DNA of 64,000 nt from Paenibacillus sp. FSL H3-0469 (GCF_038051945.1 NZ_CP150302.1:434001-498000), one strand, 5' to 3'; positions 42,001 through 50,880 are shown, numbered from the stretch's first letter. Numbers and translations are program-made. Notes: generated from the sequence alone by a model not told the origin.

Positions 42001-42299
42001 ATGTAATCGGAAAATCGATTACATTGCGCTCGCGAGAGGGCAGATGACTGGATGTAATCGGAAAACCGATTACATTGCGCTCGTGAGAGGACAGATGACT
42101 GGATATAATCGGAAAACCGATTACATTGCGCTCGTGAGAGGACAGATGACTGGATTTAATCGGAAAACCGATTACATTGCGCTGGTTAGAGGGCGGATGG
42201 CCAATTGTAATCGGAAAACCGATTACAATGTGCTCGCGAGAGGACAGATGACTGGTAATCGAAAAACTGATTACATTGCGCTGGTGAGAGGACAGATGG
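42001..42299. repeat. Tandem array of six 51-bp hairpin units
   Basis: Units begin with ATGTAATCGG-type sequence at 42001, 42052, 42103, 42154 and 42205 (51-bp steps) and a sixth at about 42253 shortened by exactly 3 bp. Most units contain a stem of about 10 bp (TGTAATCGG against CCGATTACA) on an AAAA loop. Unit 5 has changed both arms together. The core GGAAAACCGA is shared with the array at 7363. No ribosome site supports the long frames across it. The rest of 41890-42465 holds the hairpin terminator and no gene. Confidence 0.92.
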
Positions 42300-42465
42300 G
42301 TAAGGCTGTTTTTGCCCAGGAGCCCATTCACTTTCAGCATAAAAAAATCATTAACACCATATACATAATGTTCCAATCTACTTATAAAGTATTGTAATAT
42401 AACGTGCTAAAGAGATATGCTTATTACCATGTGGATACAAATACAACCGAAGGAGTGGACTAACT

Positions 42466-42951
42466 ATGACTATCATCGATACTATTCAAACGAGAAGAAC
42501 GATCAAAGCCTTCCGGCCGGACCCGATTAAAGAGGAGGAGCTGAATACTTGGCTGGAAGCTGCCAGCTATGCTCCGAACCACCGGATGAATGAGCCGTGG
42601 GAACTGCTGTTCATCGGGCCGCAGATCCGGGCGGCGCTGAATCATAAGACCGATTTTGGTGGCGCTCCGCTGCTGATTGGAGTCCTATCCAAGCCTGCTG
42701 CTTCTACAATAGAGCGCGAAGAGAATATCATGGCCGTATCGTGCTATATCCAGAATTTCATGCTGGCCGCCCATGAGGCTGGAGCAGGTGTGTTCTGGTC
42801 GTCACTCGGCGGTACAGCCAAGGGCCGTGAGGTGCTGGGCGTTCCTGAAGAGCAGGATGTTATTGGGGTGCTTGCCGTAGGTTATCCTTCGGAAGTGCCT
42901 GCTGCCAAGCAGAGAACGCCAATGACTGACAAAATCACATATTTGCCCTAA
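42466..42951 (+). CDS. Nitroreductase family protein
   Basis: A 161-residue nitroreductase. It has RRTIKAFRPDPI at the N-terminus (FMN phosphate contact), EAASYAPNHRMNEPWELLFIG near residue 33, and AGAGVFWSSLGG near 110. It is shorter than classic NfsB-like enzymes and resembles the YdjA branch (about 180 residues). It should use FMN and NAD(P)H to reduce nitro compounds or quinones. CGAAGGAG precedes the ATG. The ABC exporter genes begin 44 bases later, so cotranscription is possible. Confidence 0.88.
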   Translation: MTIIDTIQTRRTIKAFRPDPIKEEELNTWLEAASYAPNHRMNEPWELLFIGPQIRAALNHKTDFGGAPLLIGVLSKPAASTIEREENIMAVSCYIQNFMLAAHEAGAGVFWSSLGGTAKGREVLGVPEEQDVIGVLAVGYPSEVPAAKQRTPMTDKITYLP

Positions 42952-42995
42952 ACGGAAGAACGGATGCAACGACTGATGAGATGAAGGTGAACTGA

Positions 42996-44741
42996 ATGTG
43001 GAAGCTCAGGGGCTTCATGAAGCCGTACGCCCTCTGGAGCGTGCTTGCCCCGCTGTTAATGGTAGTTGAAGTAGTGATGGACCTGCTGCAGCCTGCACTT
43101 ATGGCCAGCATTGTGGATAAAGGCCTGATGAAGAATGATTTATCGCATATCCTTTCAACAGGCGGAATTATGATTGGAATCGCTGTCATCGGAATGATCG
43201 GCGGTGTAGGCTGTGCGGTATGTGCAAGTATTGCCTCACAGAATTTCGGCAATGATCTGCGACTCAAGCTGTTTGAGCATATCCAGAGCTTCTCGAACCG
43301 CAATCTGGACCGGCTGAAGACCGGCTCGCTGATCACCCGGCTGACAAACGATGTAGTGCAGCTTCAGACCTTTGTGCAGATGATTCTGCGAAGCTTCGTG
43401 CGGTCACCGCTGCTGCTGATCGGAAGTCTCGTCATGGCAGTCCGGATCAGCCCGTCTCTGGCGATGATCCTGCTGGCAGCGGTTCCGCTGCTGTTCATTC
43501 TCCTGTTTGTGCTGATCCGGCTTTCTTTTCCGCTATTTGCCCGGATGCAGGAGAAATTGGATGGGGTGAGCAATGTGCTGCAGGAGAATCTCACCGGCAT
43601 TCGTGTAATCAAGGCCTTCGTTCGTGGAGACCATGAGCAGCAGCGCTTTGATACCGCCAATACCGGCTATACGGATACCGGAATCCGGGCGATCCGCCTG
43701 ATGGCGCTGAATATGCCGCTTATGATGCTGATTCTGAATGCCAGCATTATAGCCGTCCTCTGGTTCGGGGGCCTACAGAACTGGAACGGGACACTGCCCG
43801 TTGGTGAACTAATTGCCTTCATTAACTATGTTACTCAATTGCTCATGTCGATGATGATGCTGAGCACGATGCTAGCCTTCGTATCAAGGGCCAAGGTGTC
43901 GGGGGACCGCGTCAATGAAGTATTCGCCGCCACAAGTGAAATTACCGAAGCGCCTGCGGCAGATCAAGCAGCCATTACGCTCGGACGTATTGAATTCAGC
44001 AAGGTCTCCTTCGCCTATAACCGCGGGGATGAGAATCTTGTGCTGGAGGATATCAGCTTTGCAGCCAGCCCCGGAGAGACGATCGCTATTCTGGGGGCTA
44101 CCGGAGCAGGGAAGTCTACCCTGGTTAGTCTGATTCCCAGATTCTATGAGGTCTCGTCCGGTGCCGTTCTGATCGACGGAACAGACATCCGGGAGATTGG
44201 CATAGAGCATCTGCGTAGCCGGATCGGGTTCGTAATGCAGCAGTCCCTGCTGTTCAGCGGCAGTATCAGGGATAATATCCGTTACGGAAGGCCGGAAGCA
44301 ACAGATGAAGAAGTGGAGCACGCGGCTGTGGCCGCAGAAGCACATGGATTCATCACAGCTATGCCGCAAGGCTACGACACGCAGCTCGGGCAGCGCGGGG
44401 TGAACCTGTCAGGCGGGCAAAAGCAGCGTCTGTCTATTGCACGCGCGCTGCTGATCAAACCGTCTATTCTGATCCTGGATGACAGCACCAGCGCTCTGGA
44501 TGCGGTTACCGAAGCAAGCATCCGCCTGCTGCTGAAGACGGAGCTTCAGAATTGCACTGTCGTTATGATTGCCCAGCGGGTGTCTTCTATTATAGATGCC
44601 GACCGGATCTTGATTCTGGAGAACGGGCGGATCGCCGCGCAGGGTACACATAGCGAGCTGATGGCAGGCAGCGAGATCTACCGGGACATCCGCCATTCCC
44701 AGCTGAAGGAAGAGGAGGAGCCCTATGTCCAGTCATCGTAA
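42996..44741 (+). CDS. ABC exporter subunit with degenerate catalytic site (heterodimer partner 1)
   Basis: A 581-residue half-transporter: six-helix membrane domain (about 1-315) then ATPase domain. Walker A GATGAGKS is near residue 367, the signature LSGGQKQR near 473, and Walker B is LILDDSTSALD. The catalytic Glu after Walker B is replaced by Asp. Together with the altered signature of the partner this is the hallmark of heterodimeric multidrug exporters such as LmrCD, BmrCD or TM287/288. GAAGGTGA precedes the ATG. It overlaps the partner gene by 17 bases. Confidence 0.93.
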   Translation: MWKLRGFMKPYALWSVLAPLLMVVEVVMDLLQPALMASIVDKGLMKNDLSHILSTGGIMIGIAVIGMIGGVGCAVCASIASQNFGNDLRLKLFEHIQSFSNRNLDRLKTGSLITRLTNDVVQLQTFVQMILRSFVRSPLLLIGSLVMAVRISPSLAMILLAAVPLLFILLFVLIRLSFPLFARMQEKLDGVSNVLQENLTGIRVIKAFVRGDHEQQRFDTANTGYTDTGIRAIRLMALNMPLMMLILNASIIAVLWFGGLQNWNGTLPVGELIAFINYVTQLLMSMMMLSTMLAFVSRAKVSGDRVNEVFAATSEITEAPAADQAAITLGRIEFSKVSFAYNRGDENLVLEDISFAASPGETIAILGATGAGKSTLVSLIPRFYEVSSGAVLIDGTDIREIGIEHLRSRIGFVMQQSLLFSGSIRDNIRYGRPEATDEEVEHAAVAAEAHGFITAMPQGYDTQLGQRGVNLSGGQKQRLSIARALLIKPSILILDDSTSALDAVTEASIRLLLKTELQNCTVVMIAQRVSSIIDADRILILENGRIAAQGTHSELMAGSEIYRDIRHSQLKEEEEPYVQSS

Positions 44742-46566
44742 AAGAGAACAGGCTCCCGTCGGACCTGGAGCGTTAGGCGGCGGGCCTCCGGGCCGGGCTG
44801 GCGTTACACCCAAGGTACGCCCGAAGAACAGTAAGGCAACGGTCATCCGCATCTGGTCCTATCTGAACCGTCAGCGGACAGGGTTGATTATGGTCTACGT
44901 ATTCACGATTCTGAATGCTGTGCTTGCCCTGATCGGTCCTTACCTGCTGGGAAAAGCCATTGATACCGCGATCCTCCCGCAGGATTACAGTTTGCTCATC
45001 CGGTTCTGTCTTCTACTGGGCGGTATTTATCTGCTGGGCAGCGCTGTCTCTTGGGTCCAGGCTTACGTGATGACCTCCGTCTCCCAGCGCACGGTCTATG
45101 AGCTGCGGCGGGACCTGTTCGCCAAATACCAGGAGCTGCCGGTCAGCTTTTTCGATACCCATGCTAACGGTGAGCTGATGAGCCGTGCGACCAATGACAT
45201 CGACAATGTCTCGAACTCGCTGAATCAGAGTGTAACCCAGCTGTTGAACAGTCTGATCACACTTAGCGGCTCTCTGGTCATTATGTTGATGCTGAATGTT
45301 CCGCTGACGGGAGTTGCTCTGATAACTATTCCGCTGGTCGTACTGGCGAGCCGCCGGATTACCGGCTTAAGCCGGATCTACTTCAAGGATCAGCAGCAGC
45401 ATCTGGGTGAGCTGAACGGCTTCATTGAAGAAGCAGTCAGTGGCCAAAAGGTAATCAAGCAATACCGCCGAGAACAGGCGGAGGTCACCAGATTCCGCGG
45501 AATAAGCGGGGAGCTTAACAAAGCGGGCATCAAGGCGCAGATTGTATCCGGCCTGGTAGGCCCGGTAATGAACCTGATTAACAATCTGAACTTCGCGCTG
45601 ATTGCCGGAATTGGCGGCTGGATGGCTTATCATGGGCTGCTTACCGTAGGGGTCATCGTCAGTATGCTGAACTACGCCAAGCAGTTCGGCCGGCCCATCT
45701 CCGACCTTGCGAACCAGTATAACCTGATCCAATCGGCAATCGCCGGAGCGGAGCGCGTATTTGAAGTGATGGATATGTCCTCCGAGTACAGCGGGGAGCA
45801 GCCTCAGGAGCTGGAGCGGATACGCGGGGAAGTTATTTTCCGGGATGTTGTGTTCGGATATAAGCCGGGCGAGCCTATTCTGAACGGTGTAAGCTTCACT
45901 GCGCAGCCGGGTGAGACGATCGCCCTGGTGGGGCCGACCGGTGCAGGGAAGACGACCATTGTCAACCTGCTGACGCGTTTCTATGAAGTGAGCGGCGGTG
46001 AGGTGCTGATCGACGGCAGGGATATCCGGGAGTTCAATAAAAACGGGCTGCGCCGCCAGCTCGGAATGGTGCTGCAGGACGCCCATGTCTTCTCGGGAAC
46101 CATTCGCGAGAATATCCGGTTCGGCCGTCTGGAGGCCACGGACCGTGAAGTGGAAGAGGCAGCTAACCTCGCCAATGTCAGCGGCTTTATAGCGCGGATG
46201 CCACAGGGGTACGACACACTGCTGGGTACAGACGGGACCACCTTGAGCCACGGCCAGCGCCAGCTGTTGACCATTGCCCGTGCCATTCTGGCCGATCCGG
46301 CCATCCTCATTCTGGATGAGGCAACGAGTAGCGTGGATACCCGGACAGAGATGCATATCCAGCAGGCCATGCGTACATTGATGAAGGGCCGCACCAGCTT
46401 CGTGATCGCCCACCGGCTCAGCACCATTCAGGATGCAGACCGGATTCTGGTCATTCAGGGCGGCCAGATCGCTGAGCAGGGAAGCCATAGCCAGCTCCTA
46501 GCGCTGCAAGGGATATATTCCGAGCTGTATAACAGCCAGTTCAAGCAAGCCTTTGAAGCCGGGTAA
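44725..46566 (+). CDS. ABC exporter subunit with intact catalytic Glu (heterodimer partner 2)
   Basis: A 613-residue half-transporter with a Gly/Pro-rich N-terminal extension of about 35 residues. Then come six membrane helices and an ATPase domain: Walker A GPTGAGKT near 404, signature LSHGQRQ (altered from LSGGQ) near 511, and Walker B LILDEATSSVD with the catalytic Glu. The consensus site is thus built from this Walker B and the partner's intact LSGGQ. The degenerate site uses the other halves. It exports unknown hydrophobic compounds, possibly drugs. GAGGAGG precedes ATG 44725. Confidence 0.93.
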   Translation: MSSHRKREQAPVGPGALGGGPPGRAGVTPKVRPKNSKATVIRIWSYLNRQRTGLIMVYVFTILNAVLALIGPYLLGKAIDTAILPQDYSLLIRFCLLLGGIYLLGSAVSWVQAYVMTSVSQRTVYELRRDLFAKYQELPVSFFDTHANGELMSRATNDIDNVSNSLNQSVTQLLNSLITLSGSLVIMLMLNVPLTGVALITIPLVVLASRRITGLSRIYFKDQQQHLGELNGFIEEAVSGQKVIKQYRREQAEVTRFRGISGELNKAGIKAQIVSGLVGPVMNLINNLNFALIAGIGGWMAYHGLLTVGVIVSMLNYAKQFGRPISDLANQYNLIQSAIAGAERVFEVMDMSSEYSGEQPQELERIRGEVIFRDVVFGYKPGEPILNGVSFTAQPGETIALVGPTGAGKTTIVNLLTRFYEVSGGEVLIDGRDIREFNKNGLRRQLGMVLQDAHVFSGTIRENIRFGRLEATDREVEEAANLANVSGFIARMPQGYDTLLGTDGTTLSHGQRQLLTIARAILADPAILILDEATSSVDTRTEMHIQQAMRTLMKGRTSFVIAHRLSTIQDADRILVIQGGQIAEQGSHSQLLALQGIYSELYNSQFKQAFEAG

Positions 46567-46590
46567 CCAAGGCGCCAAATATATGAACGT

Positions 46591-46630
46591 AAACAGCGAT
46601 CCTCCGGTTATGTGAGAATCGCTGTTTGCG
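46591..46630 (+). terminator. Terminator of the exporter operon
   Basis: AAACAGCGAT (46591-46600) pairs with ATCGCTGTTT (46618-46627), extended by CTC/GAG. A short GCGTTT tail follows. Confidence 0.65.
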
Positions 46631-46692
46631 TTTCAGTTCAGCTGCTGTTAAATTGGTGCCGATCACGCATTGTTCCGATGTTAATATTGGTT

Positions 46693-46915
46693 ACAAAGTG
46701 CAACAATGTGCATAATCCAGCACCACGCTGGGGAATTCCTGCACTAATTACAACAATGTGTGTTCCTTAAGGGTTCAGTTGACGGAATTCCTGCACAGAA
46801 TGCAACAATGTGTGTTCCTCAGCTGCATAACTCACCGAATTCCTGCAATAAATACAACAATGCGCTTTATCTAAGCTCAAACGGACGAAGTTCCTGCAAA
46901 AAGTACAACATTTAT
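46693..46915. repeat. Degenerate array of five ~51-bp units with a CAACAATGTG core
   Basis: CAACAA(T) cores start at 46701, 46751, 46803, 46855 and 46906 (steps of 50, 52, 52 and 51). Between them GGAATTCCTGCA recurs (46733, 46785, 46837, with a variant at 46887). The units differ more than in the two GGAAAACCGA arrays, but the period is the same. The gap 46567-47343 holds this array, a 12-bp array and the structured element; no gene is seen. Confidence 0.8.
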
Positions 46916-46923
46916 CCAACGCG

Positions 46924-47007
46924 GTGTTCAGTGAGGCGTTTAATGAGGTGTTCAGTGAGGTGTTCAGTGAGGTGTTTAATGAGGCGTTCGGTGAGGCGTA
47001 CAGTGAT
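46924..47007. repeat. Seven 12-bp tandem repeats
   Basis: Units such as GTGTTCAGTGAG and GCGTTTAATGAG repeat seven times without indels. Two unit types alternate in part. There is no ribosome site to suggest translation. Confidence 0.9.
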
Positions 47008-47083
47008 GCTACTTTGCCTTTCAAATTTCTGTTCAGTGGGACCATTTTTTCTTTCAGGTTTGTGTTAAGTGGGGCTGCCTACA

Positions 47084-47247
47084 CTCAAACAGCGGAGCGG
47101 GCGGAACGACCCGTGGAAAAGCGTAGCGTTCGCCTTTGTGTCCGGATTTTACCGATTAGGTAAAAATAATAAAAATCTGGACACAACAGCGATTGTAACA
47201 ACGTTCCGTTTGCGCAGCGTCCACCTCAGCTAAGACGTAAATTGAAC
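47084..47247 (+). repeat. Structured ~165-bp interspersed element, copy B
   Basis: Second copy of the element at 17222. CGGAAC (47102-47107) pairs with GTTCCG (47203-47208). The long stem TTGTGTCCGGAT with ATCTGGACACAA is conserved. The inner stem is TTTTACC (47147-47153) with GGTAAAA (47159-47165). Two stems differ from copy A on both sides. It lies about 100 bases before a response regulator gene. Confidence 0.85.
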
Positions 47248-47343
47248 TCAAAATCAAGGGTCTCCCAAGTAACTCCACCATAGATTTCGGCCAATTATCA
47301 ATCAATTTCACCCCAGGACACATAAAGGACATAACACTCGACT

Positions 47344-48063
47344 ATGCTGAGAGGTATAAACGGGTTGAAAGCAGGGAGTACATTGAAGAAAAAGTTACTG
47401 CTTGTCGAAGACGAGCTGCGTATCCGTGAGCTGGTGTCGGATTACTTCATACAGGACGGCTGGGAGGTGCGCGAAGCCGATAATGGGCAGGACGCGCTCC
47501 TGTGGTTCGATTCACTGGTGCCGGATCTGCTGATTCTGGATATTATGATGCCCAAAATGGACGGATTTCAGGTATGCCGGGAGATCCGCAAGAAATCGGC
47601 AACCCCGATCATTCTGCTGACCGCCAAATCCGCCGATGATGACAAAATTCACGGCTTCGAGCTGGGAGCCGATGATTATGTGACCAAGCCGTTCAGTCCC
47701 AAGGTGCTGGTGGCCCGGGCTGCGGCGCTGATGAAACGGGTCGAAGGCGCACACCAGCCAGAATCCGGTGTAGTGAGATTCGGCTCGGCCATTTTTAATA
47801 CCATGGCGCACCGTCTTGAAGTGGAAGGCGCCGATGTCGAGCTGACCCCGAAGGAATATGATCTCCTATGGCTGCTGATCCGCAACAAGGGTCATGTGGT
47901 CTCGCGGGACACCATCCTCAGCCGGGTCTGGGGAATTGAATTCGAGGGGGACTCCCGGGTCGTGGACAGCCACATCAAGAAACTGCGCAGCAAGCTGGGG
48001 TATGAATCCCGCCACATCCGTACGGTCATTGGCACCGGCTACAGATTCGAGGTCGAAGAATGA
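47344..48063 (+). CDS. OmpR-family response regulator
   Basis: A 239-residue (226 from the alternative start) response regulator. LLLVEDELRIRE contributes the acidic pocket, LLILDIMMPKMDG the phosphoacceptor Asp, LLTAKSADDD the Thr, and YVTKPFSP the Lys. The winged-helix domain ends VIGTGYRFEVEE. The TTG at 47383 (GGGAG six bases upstream) would give a start directly at KKKLLLVED, as usual for the family; ATG 47344 has no convincing site. The stop overlaps the histidine kinase start (ATGA), so the pair is translationally coupled. The sensed signal is not evident; pssA and DedA genes downstream hint at envelope stress. Confidence 0.92.
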   Translation: MLRGINGLKAGSTLKKKLLLVEDELRIRELVSDYFIQDGWEVREADNGQDALLWFDSLVPDLLILDIMMPKMDGFQVCREIRKKSATPIILLTAKSADDDKIHGFELGADDYVTKPFSPKVLVARAAALMKRVEGAHQPESGVVRFGSAIFNTMAHRLEVEGADVELTPKEYDLLWLLIRNKGHVVSRDTILSRVWGIEFEGDSRVVDSHIKKLRSKLGYESRHIRTVIGTGYRFEVEE

Positions 48064-49814
48064 AAAGATGGGGAATTACCTTCAAGCTGTTCGTGATGAC
48101 TGTTATCTTCTTCGTCTGTTTTTACGGGATGGTCATCCTCAGCCAGTTCCTGCTGTTCGACCGCTTCTACCAGATACAGAAGGAGTCCCGTGTGGAGAAG
48201 CATCTGAAGAGCTTCGGGACAAGCTACACCAAAGAAGCCTGGGGCAGAACCCGCACTTCCCGCGAGCTGGTCCGGTTCATGCTGCGCAACAAGACACAGA
48301 TGGTCATTATGAAGCCGGATGGCCGGATGAAGTCGGAAGATCCGTTCCGCATGAAGCTGATCGATGAGAAGGGCCAAACTCAGGTGATTCCCATGTCCCT
48401 GTTCATGAATCAGTTTGGCGACATGCTGAGATCGGCCCATCTGAAGGAGAATGACCGGGTGACCATACAGGGAGAGCATGTCGTCAGCGCAAGCGAGCTC
48501 GGGCAGCTGTTCTATCCGGTTAATATTACTAAACAAGGGGGAACGCCGGTAGGCGAGGAGGCGGATTCGGACAATACCAGCATTACCGGAACCATTACGG
48601 AGCTGGTCCTGCCGGATCTGAAAATATGGAGCCCGCGCCAGGGCATCCTGTTCGAGGCCATAGAGGACTGGTTTCCGTTAAATCCGGGTCAGCTGGAGAG
48701 CCTGAATAATCTGAACATGGTCAAGGAAGAGTGGACGGCTCCCTGGAGCGGTATCCGCAATTCCGTAATGATTCTGCCCGTGAAGCAGGCCAGCGGAGAG
48801 ATTGAGCTGTTGTTCTCAGTGACCTCGCTGCAGGATGTTAAGGATTCCAATGAAGCGCTGCGCTGGTTCTTTTTATACCTGGGGCTTGGCGGGTTCGTGC
48901 TGATTCTGGTTCTGTCGCTGTTCTATTCCAAGATGGTGACCCGGCCCTTAATCAAGCTCAATAATACGGCCAAACGGATGGTAGCGCTCGATTTCACCGG
49001 TCATAACTCCATCCGCCAGAAGGATGAGCTGGGTAACCTGTCCAGAAGCATGTTCACCTTATCCCAAAGTCTGGACACTGCACTGGGCGAGCTTCGGGAG
49101 ACGAATCAGCAGCTGGTGGAGGAGATGGAGCAGAAGAAGAAGCTGGAGCAGATGCAGCAGGACTTTTTTTCCAGTGCTTCTCATGAGCTGAAGACGCCTC
49201 TTAGCATTATCAAGGGCTTCGCCGAAGGGCTGGAGGACGGGGTGAGCGCAGGTAAGCAGGATCATTACATCAAGGTCATTATCGAAGAGGCCGACAAGAT
49301 GGAGTTCCTGGTAAAAGATATGCTGGACCTGGCCCGGCTGGAGTCCGGCACGATCAAGCTGCGCAAAAGCTCCTTCATGCTAAGCGAAATGACGGAGAAG
49401 GTGACCGATAAACTGGTGCATTCCCTTCAAAATAAGCAGCTGGATGTAGTCATTATCCCGGCGAATGAATTGCCCGTATATGCGGATGCTACATGGATTG
49501 AACAGGTGCTCAGCAATCTGCTGACCAACGCCATCCGTCATGCCGAAGAGGGCAGTACTATAACTGTTAGACTGGAGAGTCAGCCCAAGAAGCTTTTATT
49601 CACCATCCATAACAAAGGGGAGCGAATCCCCGAGGATCAGCTGGCGCATATCTGGGAGCGGTTCTACCGGATCGAGGCTTCACGCAGCCGTCTGACGGGC
49701 GGAACCGGACTCGGATTATCCATTGCGAAGCAAATTTTAGATATGCATGGCTGCCGGTATGCAGTGATGAACACCACGGACGGCGTCTGTTTTAGTGTAA
49801 CCTTTGGAGGCTGA
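48060..49814 (+). CDS. Membrane sensor histidine kinase
   Basis: A 584-residue sensor kinase. Transmembrane helix 1 is near 10-32, a large extracytoplasmic region of about 220 residues follows, and helix 2 is near 275-297. HAMP comes next (SKMVTRPLIKLNNTAKRMVALDF). HisKA has FSSASHELKTPLSIIKGF with the phosphorylated His near 379. HATPase has NLLTNAIRHA, an N-x-G variant IHNKGERIP, and GGTGLGLSIAKQI. It is paired with the response regulator through a four-base overlap. The extracytoplasmic domain is not recognised. It stands upstream of pssA. Confidence 0.92.
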   Translation: MKRWGITFKLFVMTVIFFVCFYGMVILSQFLLFDRFYQIQKESRVEKHLKSFGTSYTKEAWGRTRTSRELVRFMLRNKTQMVIMKPDGRMKSEDPFRMKLIDEKGQTQVIPMSLFMNQFGDMLRSAHLKENDRVTIQGEHVVSASELGQLFYPVNITKQGGTPVGEEADSDNTSITGTITELVLPDLKIWSPRQGILFEAIEDWFPLNPGQLESLNNLNMVKEEWTAPWSGIRNSVMILPVKQASGEIELLFSVTSLQDVKDSNEALRWFFLYLGLGGFVLILVLSLFYSKMVTRPLIKLNNTAKRMVALDFTGHNSIRQKDELGNLSRSMFTLSQSLDTALGELRETNQQLVEEMEQKKKLEQMQQDFFSSASHELKTPLSIIKGFAEGLEDGVSAGKQDHYIKVIIEEADKMEFLVKDMLDLARLESGTIKLRKSSFMLSEMTEKVTDKLVHSLQNKQLDVVIIPANELPVYADATWIEQVLSNLLTNAIRHAEEGSTITVRLESQPKKLLFTIHNKGERIPEDQLAHIWERFYRIEASRSRLTGGTGLGLSIAKQILDMHGCRYAVMNTTDGVCFSVTFGG

Positions 49815-49854
49815 GCCGCCCAATTACTAACTTGTCAGGAAAGGAGTGAACAGC

Positions 49855-50379
49855 ATGAAATGGAGCTGGCTGCCTTCAATGTGCACACTGGGAAACCTGG
49901 GCTTCGGATCAATTTCCCTGCTATTCACGATTCAAGAACGTTATGATCTTGCTTTATTAATGATACTGCTGGCTGCGATATGCGATGTTATGGACGGACT
50001 GCTCGCCCGGATGCTGCATTGCACCAGTGATTTCGGTAAACAACTGGACTCTTTGGCGGATATTATTTCTTTTGGTATCGCTCCCGTCTTTCTTATTCTG
50101 TTATACCGGCTGGAGAACGTGCAGTGGGTCGGACCTGTGGCTGCGGTTGCATTCCTGATCTGCGGGGCGCTGCGGCTGGCCAGATTCAATATCTCGGCTC
50201 CTTCCAAGGGCTTCGTGGGCATGCCGATTACGGCAGCGGGATTGCTTCTGTCGATGACCACCCTTATAGGTGAACGGCTGAAGCCTGAAATGCTCATTTT
50301 AATAATGGGACTGTTGTCTATACTGATGATAAGCAGGGTCCCGTTCCCTTCGTTCAAAAAATTCGTTAACAGGAAGTGA
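49855..50379 (+). CDS. pssA: CDP-diacylglycerol-serine O-phosphatidyltransferase
   Basis: A 174-residue CDP-alcohol phosphatidyltransferase. The exact family motif D-G-x2-A-R-x8-G-x3-D-x3-D is present as VMDGLLARMLHCTSDFGKQLDSLADIISFG near residues 46-75. Six membrane helices are expected. The PssA-like context (SFGIAPVFL, ALRLARFN) points to phosphatidylserine synthesis from CDP-diacylglycerol and serine. The ATG at 49855 lies eight bases after AAGGAG; an in-frame GTG at 49846 overlaps that box. No psd gene is adjacent; a DedA gene follows six bases later. Confidence 0.87.
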   Translation: MKWSWLPSMCTLGNLGFGSISLLFTIQERYDLALLMILLAAICDVMDGLLARMLHCTSDFGKQLDSLADIISFGIAPVFLILLYRLENVQWVGPVAAVAFLICGALRLARFNISAPSKGFVGMPITAAGLLLSMTTLIGERLKPEMLILIMGLLSILMISRVPFPSFKKFVNRK

Positions 50380-50385
50380 TTGTTC

Positions 50386-50880
50386 ATGCCATGGGTCATC
50401 GAGATGATCTCACAATACGGTTATATAGCTATATTCGCGCTGCTGGCGCTCGGGCTTCTCGGACTTCCCGTTCCCGATGAGCTGCTGACGCTGTTCGTTG
50501 GCTATCTATCCTCTACCATGGTGCTGGATTTCTCGCTTTCGGTTCTGGTCTGCTTCATAGGTTCAATTACAGGCATGCTGATCAGCTATACCATCGGTCT
50601 CAGAGTGGGGCAGCCTGTCGTGGACCGGTACGGGAAATGGGTAGGCCTGACGCCCAAAAGATTCGCCTATGTCAAACGCTGGTTTTTCCGGTTCGGCAAC
50701 TGGACGATATTCATCGCTTATTTTGTGCCGGGCATCCGGCATGTGACCAGCTACATCTCAGGCATCAGCGCCATGTCCTTCCGGAAATATTTAATGGTCA
50801 CCCTTGCCGGTGCCTTTATCTGGTCACTCCTGTTTGTCTCGATTGGCTATCTGATCGGATCGAAGCTAACCTTTGTCTAA
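50386..50880 (+). CDS. DedA (SNARE-associated/VTT) family membrane protein
   Basis: A 164-residue DedA-family protein. It has the re-entrant GLPVPDELLTLFVGYL near residue 28 and the conserved FGNWTIFIAYFVPGIRHVTSYISGISAMSFRKY near 105, with the F-x-R-x-x-P/G-type segment of VTT proteins here as FVPGIRHV. DedA proteins act as lipid scramblases or flippases (undecaprenyl phosphate or phosphatidylethanolamine). Being directly downstream of pssA, it may help move phospholipids. ATG 50386 has AGGAAGTGA upstream. Confidence 0.85.
   Translation: MPWVIEMISQYGYIAIFALLALGLLGLPVPDELLTLFVGYLSSTMVLDFSLSVLVCFIGSITGMLISYTIGLRVGQPVVDRYGKWVGLTPKRFAYVKRWFFRFGNWTIFIAYFVPGIRHVTSYISGISAMSFRKYLMVTLAGAFIWSLLFVSIGYLIGSKLTFV

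Noticed and set aside
41846..42397. Possible repeat proteins (CNRKTDYIALVRGQMTG or its antisense) in the second array
   Set aside because: Both strands are equally open, which is explained by the period and not by coding. No start signal precedes either; kept as a finding and not as genes.
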